DNA of 64,000 nt from Theocolax elegans (Eukaryota; Arthropoda; Insecta; Hymenoptera; Cerocephalidae), in the NCBI GenBank assembly GCA_026168455.1, contig CM047426.1, forward strand, positions 88,873,986 to 88,937,985, given 5' to 3'. Made by a program: the position numbers and the translations under genes. Within the stretch, counting starts at the first letter, position 1, and every line of letters starts with the position of its first letter. Of this stretch, positions 30,101 to 41,900 are shown piece after piece. The notes under the pieces are model-generated. The model was given only the letters and a program-made list of their open reading frames with translations. It ran no database searches and was not told where the DNA came from.

Positions 30101-33100
30101 GAACTCTTCTCAGTCTGTACGTGTTTTTACCCGCTTAACTCGGTGGAATGAAAGATATTGCAGTTTATCAAACCGGATCCCTCGGTTATAGGTACATGGA
30201 CAATGTATTACTCCACGGGGTTTTAAATTCTTCTTGTTTTTAATTTCACTCTTGGACGCGATTCTGAAAAACCGTAGAGTCTTCAAGCTCGTTTTCGGAA
30301 ATTATTAATGTTTGGACCATTACATTGATTACGTCGTATTTCAATGAGACTTGGACTTTGATTTTACTTTGATGATAAATCTATTATATTAGTTGTCTTC
30401 GTTATGGAGATTTTTTACTTTTTTGGGAATAGTCAAATATATAAACTAAAAAGTGATTGTATAATGTCCTGATGGTACTCGATCTTTCACGGTTGGATAT
30501 ATAACACTTAGAAAAAGGACATCGAACAGATTAAAAAGAGCTTTCTAGGATCGAGGACAACAAAACTATCGAGAAGACATCTACGCGTATATGTATGAAG
30601 ATGTACTCTTTTTTTGCCCATTTTTCTCGTTCAAGTCGATGCGTTCCAACTGCAATCTACCTTCTTTTCTGGAGAACAGCTCGACCATTGCGGATGCTTT
30701 TGCGTCCAGCTATATATATATAGATATATCGATTGTTGGTCATCTCCTCCTCTTTGGAGCTTTTATCCTCTCCTTTCGGGGTATTTTGTCTCTCACGCCT
30801 TGTCCCTGGTCTCTCGTCTCCCATTCCACATTTTCGTTTCCTATTTCTTCTCTTTTCCCCTCCCCTCTCACTCCAATGTCCATCGTTACGGTTTATTTTT
30901 CCACGGAACGCGTGCGCGAGACCGAAACCGTTTCTACGTCGATTTTTTCTACTGGTAAATTTCCGTCTCGGTTTCCCGACAAATCGATGAGAATTTGATT
31001 AAATACGGACAGCTTGGTTTGATTAATGTCGGATATTGATGTATATTGATACATTGGTTTTAGAAAAAATCTTACGTACGTATATACATACATGTGTGCA
31101 TGGATTATTATTTATTTGACCTTTTTGTATATATTAGCTTTATTTTAATATTCATAACGATGAAAAGTATATTATTGATACATGTGATGTAATATAATTT
31201 GTAACGTAACGAGAAATAATTAAGTATTACCATGTATCAATAATGAATCAATAAAAAATTAGTCAAATAGTAAAAATCGCGTATATGTGTACTTATACTT
31301 ATGTTTATTAAATATCACTTATTTTGAAATATTTCTCATAACAAATAAGTGGCATTAGTATAAAATGAACGAATATTTCTAATTAAATACTTAACATTGT
31401 AAATTTCAGAAATACTCTACAATTCAAACGAGATTCAATTGTTTTAACATCCGGAGCAATAGGTATAGTATTTAAACCGTGTACTTAAAAACAATAAATA
31501 ACGAACAAAGAGCAACTGCAATTTGCACGAAGTTTATTATAGTTTAACCAATAAAAATATTTGTTGTGAAAGGATTGTTTTAATCTTAACATTGTGTAAT
31601 TTATATTATTTTAAAGATTCAGAATTACCTTGACCTGGTAAACCACAAAGTGTATTCCCTTTAACAACCCATATATATACATACACACACGTGTATACAC
31701 GGTATACCTTTCACACAGAGATATCCCAACACACGAATACATTTTTATTCTTATTTTCTCAGTGTCGTGGTCACTCGCAATCTGCCTCCGCATTCGTAAA
31801 GCAACTCTCGAGGTCTTTTTCCATGGAGAGAGAAACTTTTTTTTTGCGTCGCGCGCACAAAGAGTATCCACACAAATACGCGTTTCCGCGCTAGGATACA
31901 ACCTCCTCTGCGTAGTGTACGTTGCACCGGCGTATACCGGCACATTCTCTTCTTCGTTCGAGCAAGCTCGGTAATCGCGTCCTTATCGCTCTTACATGCC
32001 CGAGAGCATGAGTTTGTCGATGCCCGCGGTATATATATGCACCTATATATACATGCGGGAAGTATAACGTGTGCGGTCACATTTATGTGCATATATATGC
32101 GCTATAGACGCACCCTCGAGATTTGAGTGTTTGCTGCAGTTATAACAGGACGATTCCCACTCGCCATCTCTTCTTTCGCCTCCTGATCCGGAGAGGAAAT
32201 CTGCTTCGACTTGAAAATTAAATTTTTAATACGAATGCGATGGGTCGTCTGTACTCTTAAAAGTGTAATAAATCATATAGGTATACCCAGGCAATAAAAA
32301 GAATATACAGTTAATAAAATAAAACTGCTTTAAAAATTTACTTCGATATAAAAAAAAAACAGTGATAAAAATATTCATCAATGTATAAAAATATAAATCT
32401 TCATTCGATACAGTGTAATAAACTTATATAAATTGTATAATATATAAACTCATCTTCCTATTATACGTATTATTGTGTGTGCTACCTTATATGCACTGGT
32501 ATAAATTAATCTTTATTAAAAAAATAAGCAAAGACGACACCTATAATTATGTATTACACGAAAGAACCCACATCGCACCGAATATCGTTCCGTGTACACG
32601 TTAAAATGTTCTTCTCGTTTGTTAACCTTCAATTATCACGTCCACATACATAATCTGAATAATTCATGTGACAGATAAACGGGCTGTTAGTAAAAACCTT
32701 ATAAGGACACGCGAAATGAAAAAAATAGAAGAAGAAGAAAAGGAAAAGGGTGGTTGTAAAATGAGGCCGCAACGAATTGACTCGTTATCACGCAAAACAA
32801 GCTTACAGAGGTAATTTGTCACATGTGGCTAATATATAGTTTACTTTGGTCGTCGGTGCGCGCACTTTATGTAGATTATGCCGCTTATGCGCCCGTGATA
32901 CTTTAATAATAAGTCTGTTACTCGAGAATGTTACATTTGTTTACCGACTCTGGTGCGACGTCCAGAACCTACAGCTACTTCAATTATTCGAAAGTTGACA
33001 CACCTTAGATTACTTTAGATCGTGTTTATGTATTAAATTACCATGGATTTTGTTATACTTTTTACCTTAATTAAGTAGATAACGCTTGATCCTTCGATTC

Positions 33101-33679
33101 GAATATTTGATTAAAGTAAACAGTGAATTCATCGATTTTAGGATTCTTCGTGTCAAAACGTTAGCGTGGTTAGAGCTTTCTTTACATATTTTAGTTTTAA
33201 CTTTATAATAAAAGTATTTTTGTCAAAAAAGATGATTTTATTAATTGGTGTTACGTGTAAACTTGATTCATATATCCATATATTTGAACTGATCTAATTT
33301 TTAGAGATAGCCTTGTATATTGTTACGTGGGTTGGTTTTATTCCCTATTCTTCAAAGAGGAAAGGTGAGAGATTTAGTAACAAAGGGTAGAGTAAAGTGT
33401 AGTCGATTTATTAAATGACAATATACATGGACCGAGTGGTCCAGAGAATGACATCTATTAACTGCTTTGAACTAAACTTAACTATACTTATGACCCAGCC
33501 TTTCGCAAAGGCAAACGTTGATACGTCAACGGTGCATACAATCACGTGTGTACGTGACAATATAAATAGTTTTGATTCTACGGAACTTATCAATTACCGT
33601 AAATATAATCGACCTATACGTACAGATTGTAATTTATTGTTGCGAATATAAAATATGAAAAAAATATTATTAATTTTCC
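27111..33679. other. Gene-free stretch
   Basis: No gene is recognised. It contains a CA microsatellite (27737-27754), a CT tract (28912-28928) and a run of 14 G (29546-29559). GC-richer patches lie near 28500-28850 and 31800-32180. Longer open frames there (for example on the minus strand at 31611-31943) are Arg/Cys-rich and lack family motifs. Confidence 0.45.
29546..29559 (+). repeat. G14 homopolymer
   Basis: Fourteen consecutive G bases in an AT-rich context. The run could form four-stranded structures and is prone to length error. Confidence 0.85.
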
Positions 33680-34151
33680 ACGCCAGTTATTATTTTTTTT
33701 TTTATTCTTGATTTTGTGCTCTCTTTTTCCTGGCACTTCCTACCGTTTATCCCTGGGGACTTTAACGGTGTTCACCTACCACCTATGTGTGGGTGCTTTA
33801 TCCCTCCCTTAAAAACCCCACCATCTCGCATTCGCCCGGGGTTATCCCCGTGGATGAGGGAAACCTGTGAAGCAGGGAAAACCTCACCCGAGATGGCCGG
33901 TGTATTCGAAACATTCTTTTTGGGTGTCAAAGTCACATTGCGTAGGCCTTGACACCGAAACCGAATGTTTCACACCTCCCGCTCACGTTGTGAAGTGTGA
34001 AAAAACACCTAACCCGCCACGAAAGCCAAGCGACCGAGAGCGTCACCCATCCACTTGGGTACCGCACTCAATACTGCTTAACTTCCGTGAACGGCTGAGG
34101 TGCGTCTCCGCCACTCCGCCACCGTGTCGGTTCTACGCCAGTTATTATTTT
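33680..34151 (-). mobile_element. 5S rRNA-derived SINE (minus strand) with 17-bp TSD
   Basis: ACGCCAGTTATTATTTT occurs at 33680-33696 and again at 34135-34151, a perfect 17-bp target-site duplication around about 438 bases of foreign, GC-richer sequence. On the minus strand the element starts at 34134. Its head includes (complement of 34042-34093) GAAGTTAAGCAG and GTGGATGGGTGAC, at the spacing of the 5S rRNA internal control region (box A and box C of the RNA polymerase III promoter). The element ends in an A-rich tail, read as an 11-T run at 33693-33703 on the + strand. TSD, pol III-type head and A-tail together indicate a SINE of the 5S-derived (SINE3) class. The body holds an imperfect hairpin at 33899-33976. 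Open frames across it are not genes. Confidence 0.7.
34042..34093 (-). promoter_or_regulatory. 5S-like internal RNA polymerase III promoter of the SINE
   Basis: The complement reads through TTAAGCAG, a GCGG stretch and then GATGGGTGAC, which correspond to box A, the intermediate element and box C of 5S rRNA genes as I know them from insects. Similarity is by eye. Confidence 0.55.
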
Positions 34152-37100
34152 CAATGCACTGAAACTGAACTTGAGATAAAACAAAAAATCGAGACGAACG
34201 TTTGAAATTCCCGGAATTATTCGAATTTACATAAATTGCAAGTCATCAAAGTACGACAAATGTGGCCCATTAACCATTATGTATGTGTGTATATATACGT
34301 ATTACACACTGAACAGATCGCGTTTATTGTTAAGCACAGCGGAAATTAGAGTCTGTACATCAACATCAGCATTGTGTTGCTCTAACGCTATCGGTTCATT
34401 ATATTTATCCCATTTACGAGATAACAACACGCGTTTATACGTGTATATACTTTCGTCTTTTTAAGGCTCGATCGAGCCACTCGCAAAACTCACGCGATAA
34501 TGTTTCTCGCGTGATGCTCGCGAATTTTCTCTTTCTCTATGCTCGCGCGGGTTTTATCTTCGTGCATCCTCGAAAGCTTTTCCATTACTTAACACGGTAG
34601 GTGTGTGCGTGCGTGTGCGCGTCACCACACACATTCACACTAGGCAATTTCGCATGTGGGTTCCGTAATCAAGCTTCGGTTTTAGTCAGGAAGTGTTCTC
34701 TCGTTTGCATATTATAAATGTGTTTTATTATACCCTTCTCTCCCACTCTCTTCCTATCTCTCTCTCTCTCTCCCCAACGCAATGATATTCTATATTACAT
34801 TATACTTTCGGTCTCGTTATTTTTTTTAATACGTCAACTCCCGCGTATAATTGACAATGTATACCTATACCTGTATGGGTATATTCTCCTTAGGGGGATT
34901 TGGATTCATTTATCGGTAAACTTAATTTTATGAATTACTCTCTTATGAATTATATTTTATTCATGTATGTACACATAGAGTAGGGAATTACGCGCGTTAA
35001 ACAAAATTTCACGTTGGTACCGAAATCGTATAACGAACGGATTTTTTAGACACGTTTAAGTTATTTAAGTGACTTAATATTTATCTCGATCAATTTACGT
35101 GTGTTCAATTTATTCAACTGTAAATCTTATTTATTGTTTTATAAGGTGATATTAATCTAGTGAATATTGAATTATACTTCGTACATTAAATTTTATACGT
35201 ATTACAATTAATATTAAAAATATTGATCAAATATTAATTGTAAAAAATTAAAGAGAATTAATTAAATTATACGTGTATAACTATTAGTACATAGAATTAT
35301 ATTATTTAAGTTATTATTGTTTTGGCACGTAACATTTATTTTGAACATGTATAATATTGTTGTTTTTTAATATTTGAGGTACTCATTGTATCATCTCTGG
35401 CAATGCTACAACTAAGAAAATATTAAGTGAATGGGAGTCACAAAGTTATCTACATCCTCTTAAATCTTCTCGTAGAAGGGGAGAGTAAAAATAAAACATT
35501 TTACATCCTCCGCACCCTTGTGCGCAGTTCCGCAAGATCGTTTAGTAGCTATGATTTTGAAAGCCAAAAAAAAGACAGTTTGAGAAAGAGGGAAGAGCAT
35601 GAAAGATAAGGACTTGAAATGTAATAAAATAGGCTGGTCGCTAAAGATGACTGATCAAACTACTTGTACAACCGAAAAATATTTTCGTTTTACGACTAGC
35701 AGTAAATTCGATATAGCTCGATGTACGCTTTAAAAAAGATATTTTTACTAAACCCATAAGTATATGCAATTATACGAAACTACCCGAAGATCGCACTAAT
35801 GATCAGCGATTCCCAATTTTTGCTCTATATTTATGTTAGGTAGATTCGAAACCTCGTTCTCAAACGGATTATACGTATTTTCTTTACCAAAATTATACAT
35901 GTACGGAATAACATTATATAAGTAAAAGTAACTTGCCTCGGAAAATAGTAGTCCCACACTTTTCGCGAAAACTGGCGATGCGAGATAATGAAACGCAATG
36001 TCTTTCTCTTTCTCCTCGCGTTAACTACGGAAAACTCGAATTTCCTCAGATGAGCCGGGGAGAGAGAGAAATAAAGAGATAGAGAAAGAGCGGTTGTACG
36101 TAGCTTCCGTGCAAGAGGTGAATGGGCCCGCTTTTATTTCTACGTTGGGCAGCGACTCGGGGAGGAAAACGTTCAAACGCAATGAAAACGCTCCGGATCC
36201 TTTATCACAGGGGTTGCTTTTCCTTCTTATTTTACCGTAGCTATACCCTACTAACTCCACCTTTTCTTTTCTTGGATAATTTTACGGGATAACGCTTGTT
36301 ACTGAATAAACGCAGGATGTGAGTCATCTTACCTAATTGTTTAATTTAGCTTAATGTAATTTACTAACCTTTCACGTGGCATTATCATTCGGCTTCGATG
36401 GAAGCAACATTTCACACGCACAAATTCACAGTATATATTCGAATAATTTACTAACCAAATATATAATAATTTTCCAATTAAAATAATTGCGCGTATTTAT
36501 TGTTTAAGTAACTTTGCTCACTCAAAAATATTATTGTACTTTTGCATTATTTGCACTGTTCACCTTACGTTGTTTAAATATAAACATTTGCGTAGACTTT
36601 AAAAAATGGTATATTCCGTTATGAGAAACTTTCTTTATGGCAAAAAATTTTTCGTTTGTCGAATGAAATTTAAAAAAGAAGAAATTCCTGCGCAAGATAA
36701 ATATCTTTTTATTTTTCATAGTTTACAAAATATAACGGAGTAACTAAATGTCTTTTTATAATGACTTTAATTTTTGAGTAAATTTTACTTTTTTTAAAGT
36801 AATATTGATTTTTTTCGTCATTTGAATTTAAACAAAATTATCTGTATTTAATGAAAAAGGAAAACCATCGAGTAATAAGAATAAAATACAACACATGGAA
36901 AATTGTCACGGTGATTTTATACACGCGAATTTCATCACCACAATGAAATCAAGAGGCTTTTGTGTCTGCGGTACGAACACAAAGCAAATGAGAAATATTG
37001 AGGAAAATGACTGGAGAAATATGAAATATAATTTGTTTCGAGCGCATAATAGTATAAAACGTTTTATAAACTGTGGCTACTGCATTATAAAGATGCTCAA

Positions 37101-37219
37101 TTATTCTAATTAAAAACTATTTATTAAAAGTAGATTTCGTTTCGATAAGTAAAAGAATATTGTCCTATAGTTAAAAAACGATAATTCGATCTGTTTTTTA
37201 TAACTTTTGAAGATGTTCA
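34152..37219. other. Gene-free stretch
   Basis: No gene is recognised. It contains short microsatellites, including CT at about 34750-34772 and a GA-rich tract at 36057-36090. Open frames are short and unlike known families. Confidence 0.45.
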
Positions 37220-37223
37220 CACC
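37220..37223. repeat. Target-site duplication CACC, left copy
   Basis: CACC directly precedes the left LTR and is repeated directly after the right LTR at 43199-43202. A 4-bp duplication is within the usual range for Ty3/Gypsy integration. Confidence 0.8.
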
Positions 37224-37709
37224 TGTAATAATCTAATAAGCTCATCGTCAAAATTCTGAGAGAGAGAGGGAATGTTCAAGAGAGAGGGAAACATTATAAG
37301 TCGACTAGTCTTCTATAAGATGTAAAATCAGACTGGAAGAGGAGAGCCACTGTTTAGCATGGCTTACTCCTAAACCCAATTATATCTCTCTCTCCTAATA
37401 TTATTGATAAGACGATCACTGTATTAAACGTGAAGAGCAAAAACAAGGAAAAAACAGATTTTATATCGCCTCAAAACAAATACTGTGTACGGAGCGGGCC
37501 CGAATTCGATTCTCAAACCAAGCAGAAATATTAAGGTGAAATAAGAAGAGAGAAGAGGGGAAATACCTGAATGTGTGAGTGAATGTGCGGATTGTTAGCA
37601 TTAAATTGTATAATGTAATAATTCATTAATTGTATTTCATTAAATTAATATCGTGAAAAAGTTGAGAAATAAAAAGTTTAATTTTATTATAAATATTAGT
37701 ACCATTACA
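37224..37709 (+). repeat. Left LTR
   Basis: 486 bases from TGTAATAATC to CCATTACA. It holds a GA-rich tract near its 5' end and AATAAA shortly before its 3' end, a likely polyadenylation signal. It matches the right LTR base for base as far as I can compare. Confidence 0.95.
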
Positions 37710-37711
37710 TT

Positions 37712-37729
37712 TGGCGCCCAACTAGAGGT
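37712..37729 (+). promoter_or_regulatory. Primer-binding site
   Basis: TGGCGCCCAACTAGAGGT begins two bases after the LTR. The TGG start complements a tRNA CCA end, and the first eight bases equal the start of retroviral tRNA-Lys primer sites. I do not assign the tRNA. Confidence 0.75.
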
Positions 37730-37810
37730 ATTTTCGAACCATTATAAAAAAAAAAAAAAAATAATAGCGTATTTTTTAGTGTTGTGATTAGAATAAAATA
37801 TATACGTAAA

Positions 37811-38902
37811 ATGGCACAGCGGCGGGGATCGTTGCCGGAGTTATGGGGGGTTCCACCAGAACACGGAATTGATTTTATAATTGATAGATTGACTCTAAGA
37901 ATTGAGGGACTAGAGATGGAAAACCGAGCGATAAAAAATCAACTTGCTGACGTCTTGCGGATAATGCAACAAAATAAGGAAGGTGAGTGGTCTAAAAGTC
38001 TATCAAAAGAAATTACTCTTCCAACTTTTGAAGGTGAAGTTATAGATAACGCAAATGAATATTTAGTTGAAATTCAACAATATATTAATTTAAAAGGAAT
38101 ACCACCGATTTTTCAAAGTCGAGTCATTGCAAATTCGTTGAAGGGACGAGCAAGCGCGTGGTTTTCTGCGGTACGGGCTGAAATAAATGATTTTGACGCT
38201 TTTCGACTTAGATTTACACGTGAATTTATGTCGGAAGAGATACAAGAAAGAGCGAAAGATCTTTGGAGATCGCGAAAATACGAGAGCGGCAGTATCATGA
38301 ATTATTTTTACACGCGTGTTGGAGAGGCAACAAAGTTTGTTCCCCCGTTAACTACCTATAAAAGAAATAAAATTATTGTTCAGCAATTCCCGCATAATAT
38401 TCAAATGGCGATGGCCTCAACGGATTTGTCGGATACAGATGAAGTAGTCCGAGCACTTTCCCGTATAGATGAAACGCGTGAAAGAACCGGGTCTATGCGC
38501 GAAAAATTACACGAAGAACGACGATTTGATAGAAACGAATATCGATATTATGATCGAAGAAATGGAGAAGCAAATGTTCGCGAAATAGGTAAATTTAATA
38601 ATAACTGGCGCGATAATCCGCGAAACGTAAATAGCGACACGTCTCGGTTGAGAGATTTGCATCAAAACAGATCACATGAAAATTTTGCGAATCACCGTTC
38701 AAATAAGCAAACCTTAAATGTAAGAAACGTTAATGGTCAAAATAAATCTATTTATTCTCGGAACAATGATGATAAAGGTAAACGGAGAGTTGCTAATGTA
38801 AATATAGAAGATACAAATAATTACTGCGAAATTAATGAAAATGTAATAGTCGAAGCGCATGCAAATGATGATTCGGGAAACGAGGCGTTAGCTCGATCAT
38901 AG
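37811..38902 (+). CDS. gag: Gag (capsid polyprotein) of the Gypsy element
   Basis: A 363-residue frame. I choose ATG 37811 (MAQRRGSLPEL); the frame is open a little further upstream (first ATG 37784), but 37811 gives a more usual start. The middle (about residues 60-210) resembles the retrotransposon gag capsid domain: LPTFEGE, then 'KGRASAWFSAV', and FRLRFTREFMSEE with the following SGSIMNYFYTRVGEA. The C-terminal third is rich in Arg, Asn and Asp and should bind RNA, but it contains no CCHC zinc knuckle. The protein would package element RNA into cytoplasmic particles. It stops at TAG 38900-38902, which lies inside the predicted frameshift pseudoknot. A fraction of ribosomes should slip at 38875-38881 to make Gag-Pol. 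Confidence 0.9.
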   Translation: MAQRRGSLPELWGVPPEHGIDFIIDRLTLRIEGLEMENRAIKNQLADVLRIMQQNKEGEWSKSLSKEITLPTFEGEVIDNANEYLVEIQQYINLKGIPPIFQSRVIANSLKGRASAWFSAVRAEINDFDAFRLRFTREFMSEEIQERAKDLWRSRKYESGSIMNYFYTRVGEATKFVPPLTTYKRNKIIVQQFPHNIQMAMASTDLSDTDEVVRALSRIDETRERTGSMREKLHEERRFDRNEYRYYDRRNGEANVREIGKFNNNWRDNPRNVNSDTSRLRDLHQNRSHENFANHRSNKQTLNVRNVNGQNKSIYSRNNDDKGKRRVANVNIEDTNNYCEINENVIVEAHANDDSGNEALARS

Positions 38903-38942
38903 AAGGTCCGATTTCGAGCTGTAATATCGATATACAGGACCT
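38875..38942 (+). promoter_or_regulatory. Programmed -1 ribosomal frameshift signal (slippery site + H-type pseudoknot)
   Basis: GGGAAAC at 38875-38881 sits in the gag frame as G GGA AAC, the register needed for tandem -1 slippage. After an 8-base spacer comes stem 1, AGCTCGA (38890-38896) with TCGAGCT (38914-38920), 7 pairs. AGGTCC in its loop (38904-38909) is complementary to GGACCT downstream (38937-38942), 6 pairs, which forms an H-type pseudoknot. The gag stop lies in loop 1. Pol continues in the frame entered by the slip. The heptamer and complementarity are seen directly; the function follows from known retroviral signals of the same design. Confidence 0.85.
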
Positions 38943-41900
38943 AGCATTTGACGTGTTGGGGGATAAAAACCCAAGTAAAACATTAGGAATAAAACAAACT
39001 AGAAGCCCGCGAATTTATATATCTATTGAAAAAATTAATTGTGAATGTCTTATAGATACGGGAAGCAATGTGACATGCATATCTGAAACGGTATTTGAAA
39101 AGATAAAGCATATAAAAAATATTAAAATATTACCAGTTACAAATATAAAATTAACAGGAGCATTTTCGAAAAAATCCATTAGAGTAAAAAAGCAAATATT
39201 TATCGAAATATTAATTGGGAAATGTAAAATGACAGTAGTATTTTTGGTCATACCGAATTTGATTTTTGACGTGATACTTGGTATTGATTGGATGTTAAAA
39301 AATGGCGTAGTTGTTGACGGTATAAATCGCGTATTAACTGTAGGAGACGAAATTATTAGAGAGCCAAAAATTAGTTTTTCAGATAATTTGCCAGAAAAAT
39401 ATGAATGTTGTAAAATAGAAAATACTACAGATATTTCGATGTCATTGAGAGATGGGGGTTTTCCTTCGAGTCAAGGAGGGGGGTCTATTTCGACGATTGA
39501 ATCATTCCTTGAGGCGGGGGAAGACAAGTGCTGCGATACCCATAAGCTCGAAGATTTTGAAAATCGTGTCGTGAGTAAATTACACGAAGGACAAATGATT
39601 GATTCGGTCGATAAAGAAAAATTATTTAATTTAATTATGGAATTTCGTGATATTTTTTCAGAAAATCCCGGATGTTTAAAGGGTTACAAATATAAAATAA
39701 AAATGACGCGTGAAGCTCCGATATTGCGAAAAACATATCCAATTCCGTTAGCATATAAACAAGCAGTAAAAAAAGAAATCGACAAAATGCTTGAAAACGG
39801 AATTATAGAAAAGCGAAGTAGTCCGTTTTGTAATCCAATACATGTCGTGCCGAAAAAAGATGGTAGCGTTCGATTGTGTTTAGACGCGCGAATAATAAAT
39901 AAATTTATAGAGGCAGATAACGAATCACCACCGTTAATAGAGGAGGTTGCACAAAAGCACGAAGGAACTAAAATTTTTTCTTGTACGGATTTCACCCAGG
40001 GATATTATCAAATTGAATTAGATCGGGAGTCACAGTTATGCACAGCGTTTTTAATAGACGGAGAAAGTTTTGTTTTTAAACGAATTCCTTTTGGAATGAA
40101 AATATCGGGCAGTGCGTTTATTCGGGCGGTAAGAAAATTGTTCGGTGATTTAGAGTTTTTGGTAGCATATATTGACGATGCAATTATTAGGTCACAATCA
40201 TTCGAAGAGCATTTATTACATTTAAGACAATTTTGGTCAATTATTAAGAGCGCGGGATTAACACTAAATTTTGACAAGACATTATTTTGTCGTGATGAAG
40301 TTCCGTTTCTTGGATTTATACTAAGTACACGGGGAATAAAACCGAATTCCGAACGAATAAAAACCATTAAAAAAATACCTACACCAAAAAATAGAAAGGA
40401 ATTACAGCAGTTTATAGGCGTGTGTACTTATTACCGTAGATTTTATTATCAATATGCGAAATACATAGATCCTTTTCGCGATTTGCTTAGTAATAAAACG
40501 ACATTTAAATGGTCCGATAAACACGTAGAAGCATTTGAAAATATAAAAAATAAATTATGTCAACACATCGAATTAAATCATTATCAAACAGATCGTCCAT
40601 TTTATTTACAAACAGATGGTAGTAAAAGCGGTATTAGTGCGGTACTCTTTCAGATTGATGATTCCGGCGATATACGTATAATATCTTTGGTTTCTCGATG
40701 TTTGTCGAGTTATGAAATGAATTACAGTGCGACAGAAATTGAACTTTTGGCTATTGTTTATGCGGTAATTAAGCTAAAAACCTATTTATTAGGATGTACG
40801 TTTAGATTAATTACCGATCATAAAGCACTACTATTTTTAATAAAAACTCCATTTTACACGTCGCGGTTAACTCGTTGGTCTTTGATTTTAGACTTATTTC
40901 CATATGAAATTGAACACTGCAAGGGCAGTGAAAATATAATCGCCGATTATTTTAGTCGAATACATAAACATAATGTAAAGGAGTCTGATATCATTGATTC
41001 GGGAGTTGATTCAAACAGCGAAAATCAGGAAATCAGCGCAGTAAAAATAATCAACAATATAAAAGGTATAGATACGTGGTTTCCCGATTTAAAAAATATA
41101 AGTAAATTACAAATTAGTGATAAATATTTAAAATCTTTAATAGAAAACATAAAAATTACTGAACGTGATGATTTTAAAATACAATCCGATATATTATTTC
41201 ATAAATCAAAGAATAATAACAATTGGAAAATTGTAGTTCCGAAAGATTTAAAACTGAAATTAATCCGAGAAATACACGAACGCATAGGGCATTTAGGAGT
41301 ATATAAAACAATGAGTGAAATAAAAAATAATTTTTGGTGGAAAGGTATGCGAAATGCAGTTAAAGACTTCGTAGTTTCTTGCGATTTATGTCAAAGAACT
41401 AAACCGTTAAATCGTATTATGACCGGGAAATATTTACAAGTTTCAGCTACAAAACCTAATGAGTTATTAGCTGTGGATTTTTATGGTGCGTTACCGCGGT
41501 CAACAGGAGGTGTCGAATACATTTTTGTTTTATTGGACGTATTTTCTCGATTGGTCACTTTATATCCGTTAAAAAAGGCGACTGCGCGCGCTGCCATTAA
41601 AAAACTAAAAGAATATTTTGAGATGGTAGGTAAGCCTCAAAAAATATTGAGCGATCATGGAACACAGTTTCTGTCGTCGGCTTGGCAGGAATTTTTAAAA
41701 AGTGAACAAGTAGAACCCGTATATTGTTCGATCCGACACCCTCAGGCGAATCCATCTGAGCGTATTATGCGTGAGCTAGGACGTTTTTTTCGCGCGTATT
41801 GTAGTGATCGTCATTCATCCTGGGCACGCCATTTGAATCAAATAAATGCATGGATAAATTTTAGTACCCATACAGTTACAGGTTTTACCCCATATCAACT

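Noticed and set aside
33319..33340. TGTTACGTGGG here and again near 51562, like the start of some Gypsy LTRs
   Set aside because: No matching LTR end, target-site duplication or internal element sequence was found at either place.
33716..34205. Open frames of 78 and 112 codons
   Set aside because: They lie across the non-coding SINE and its flank.
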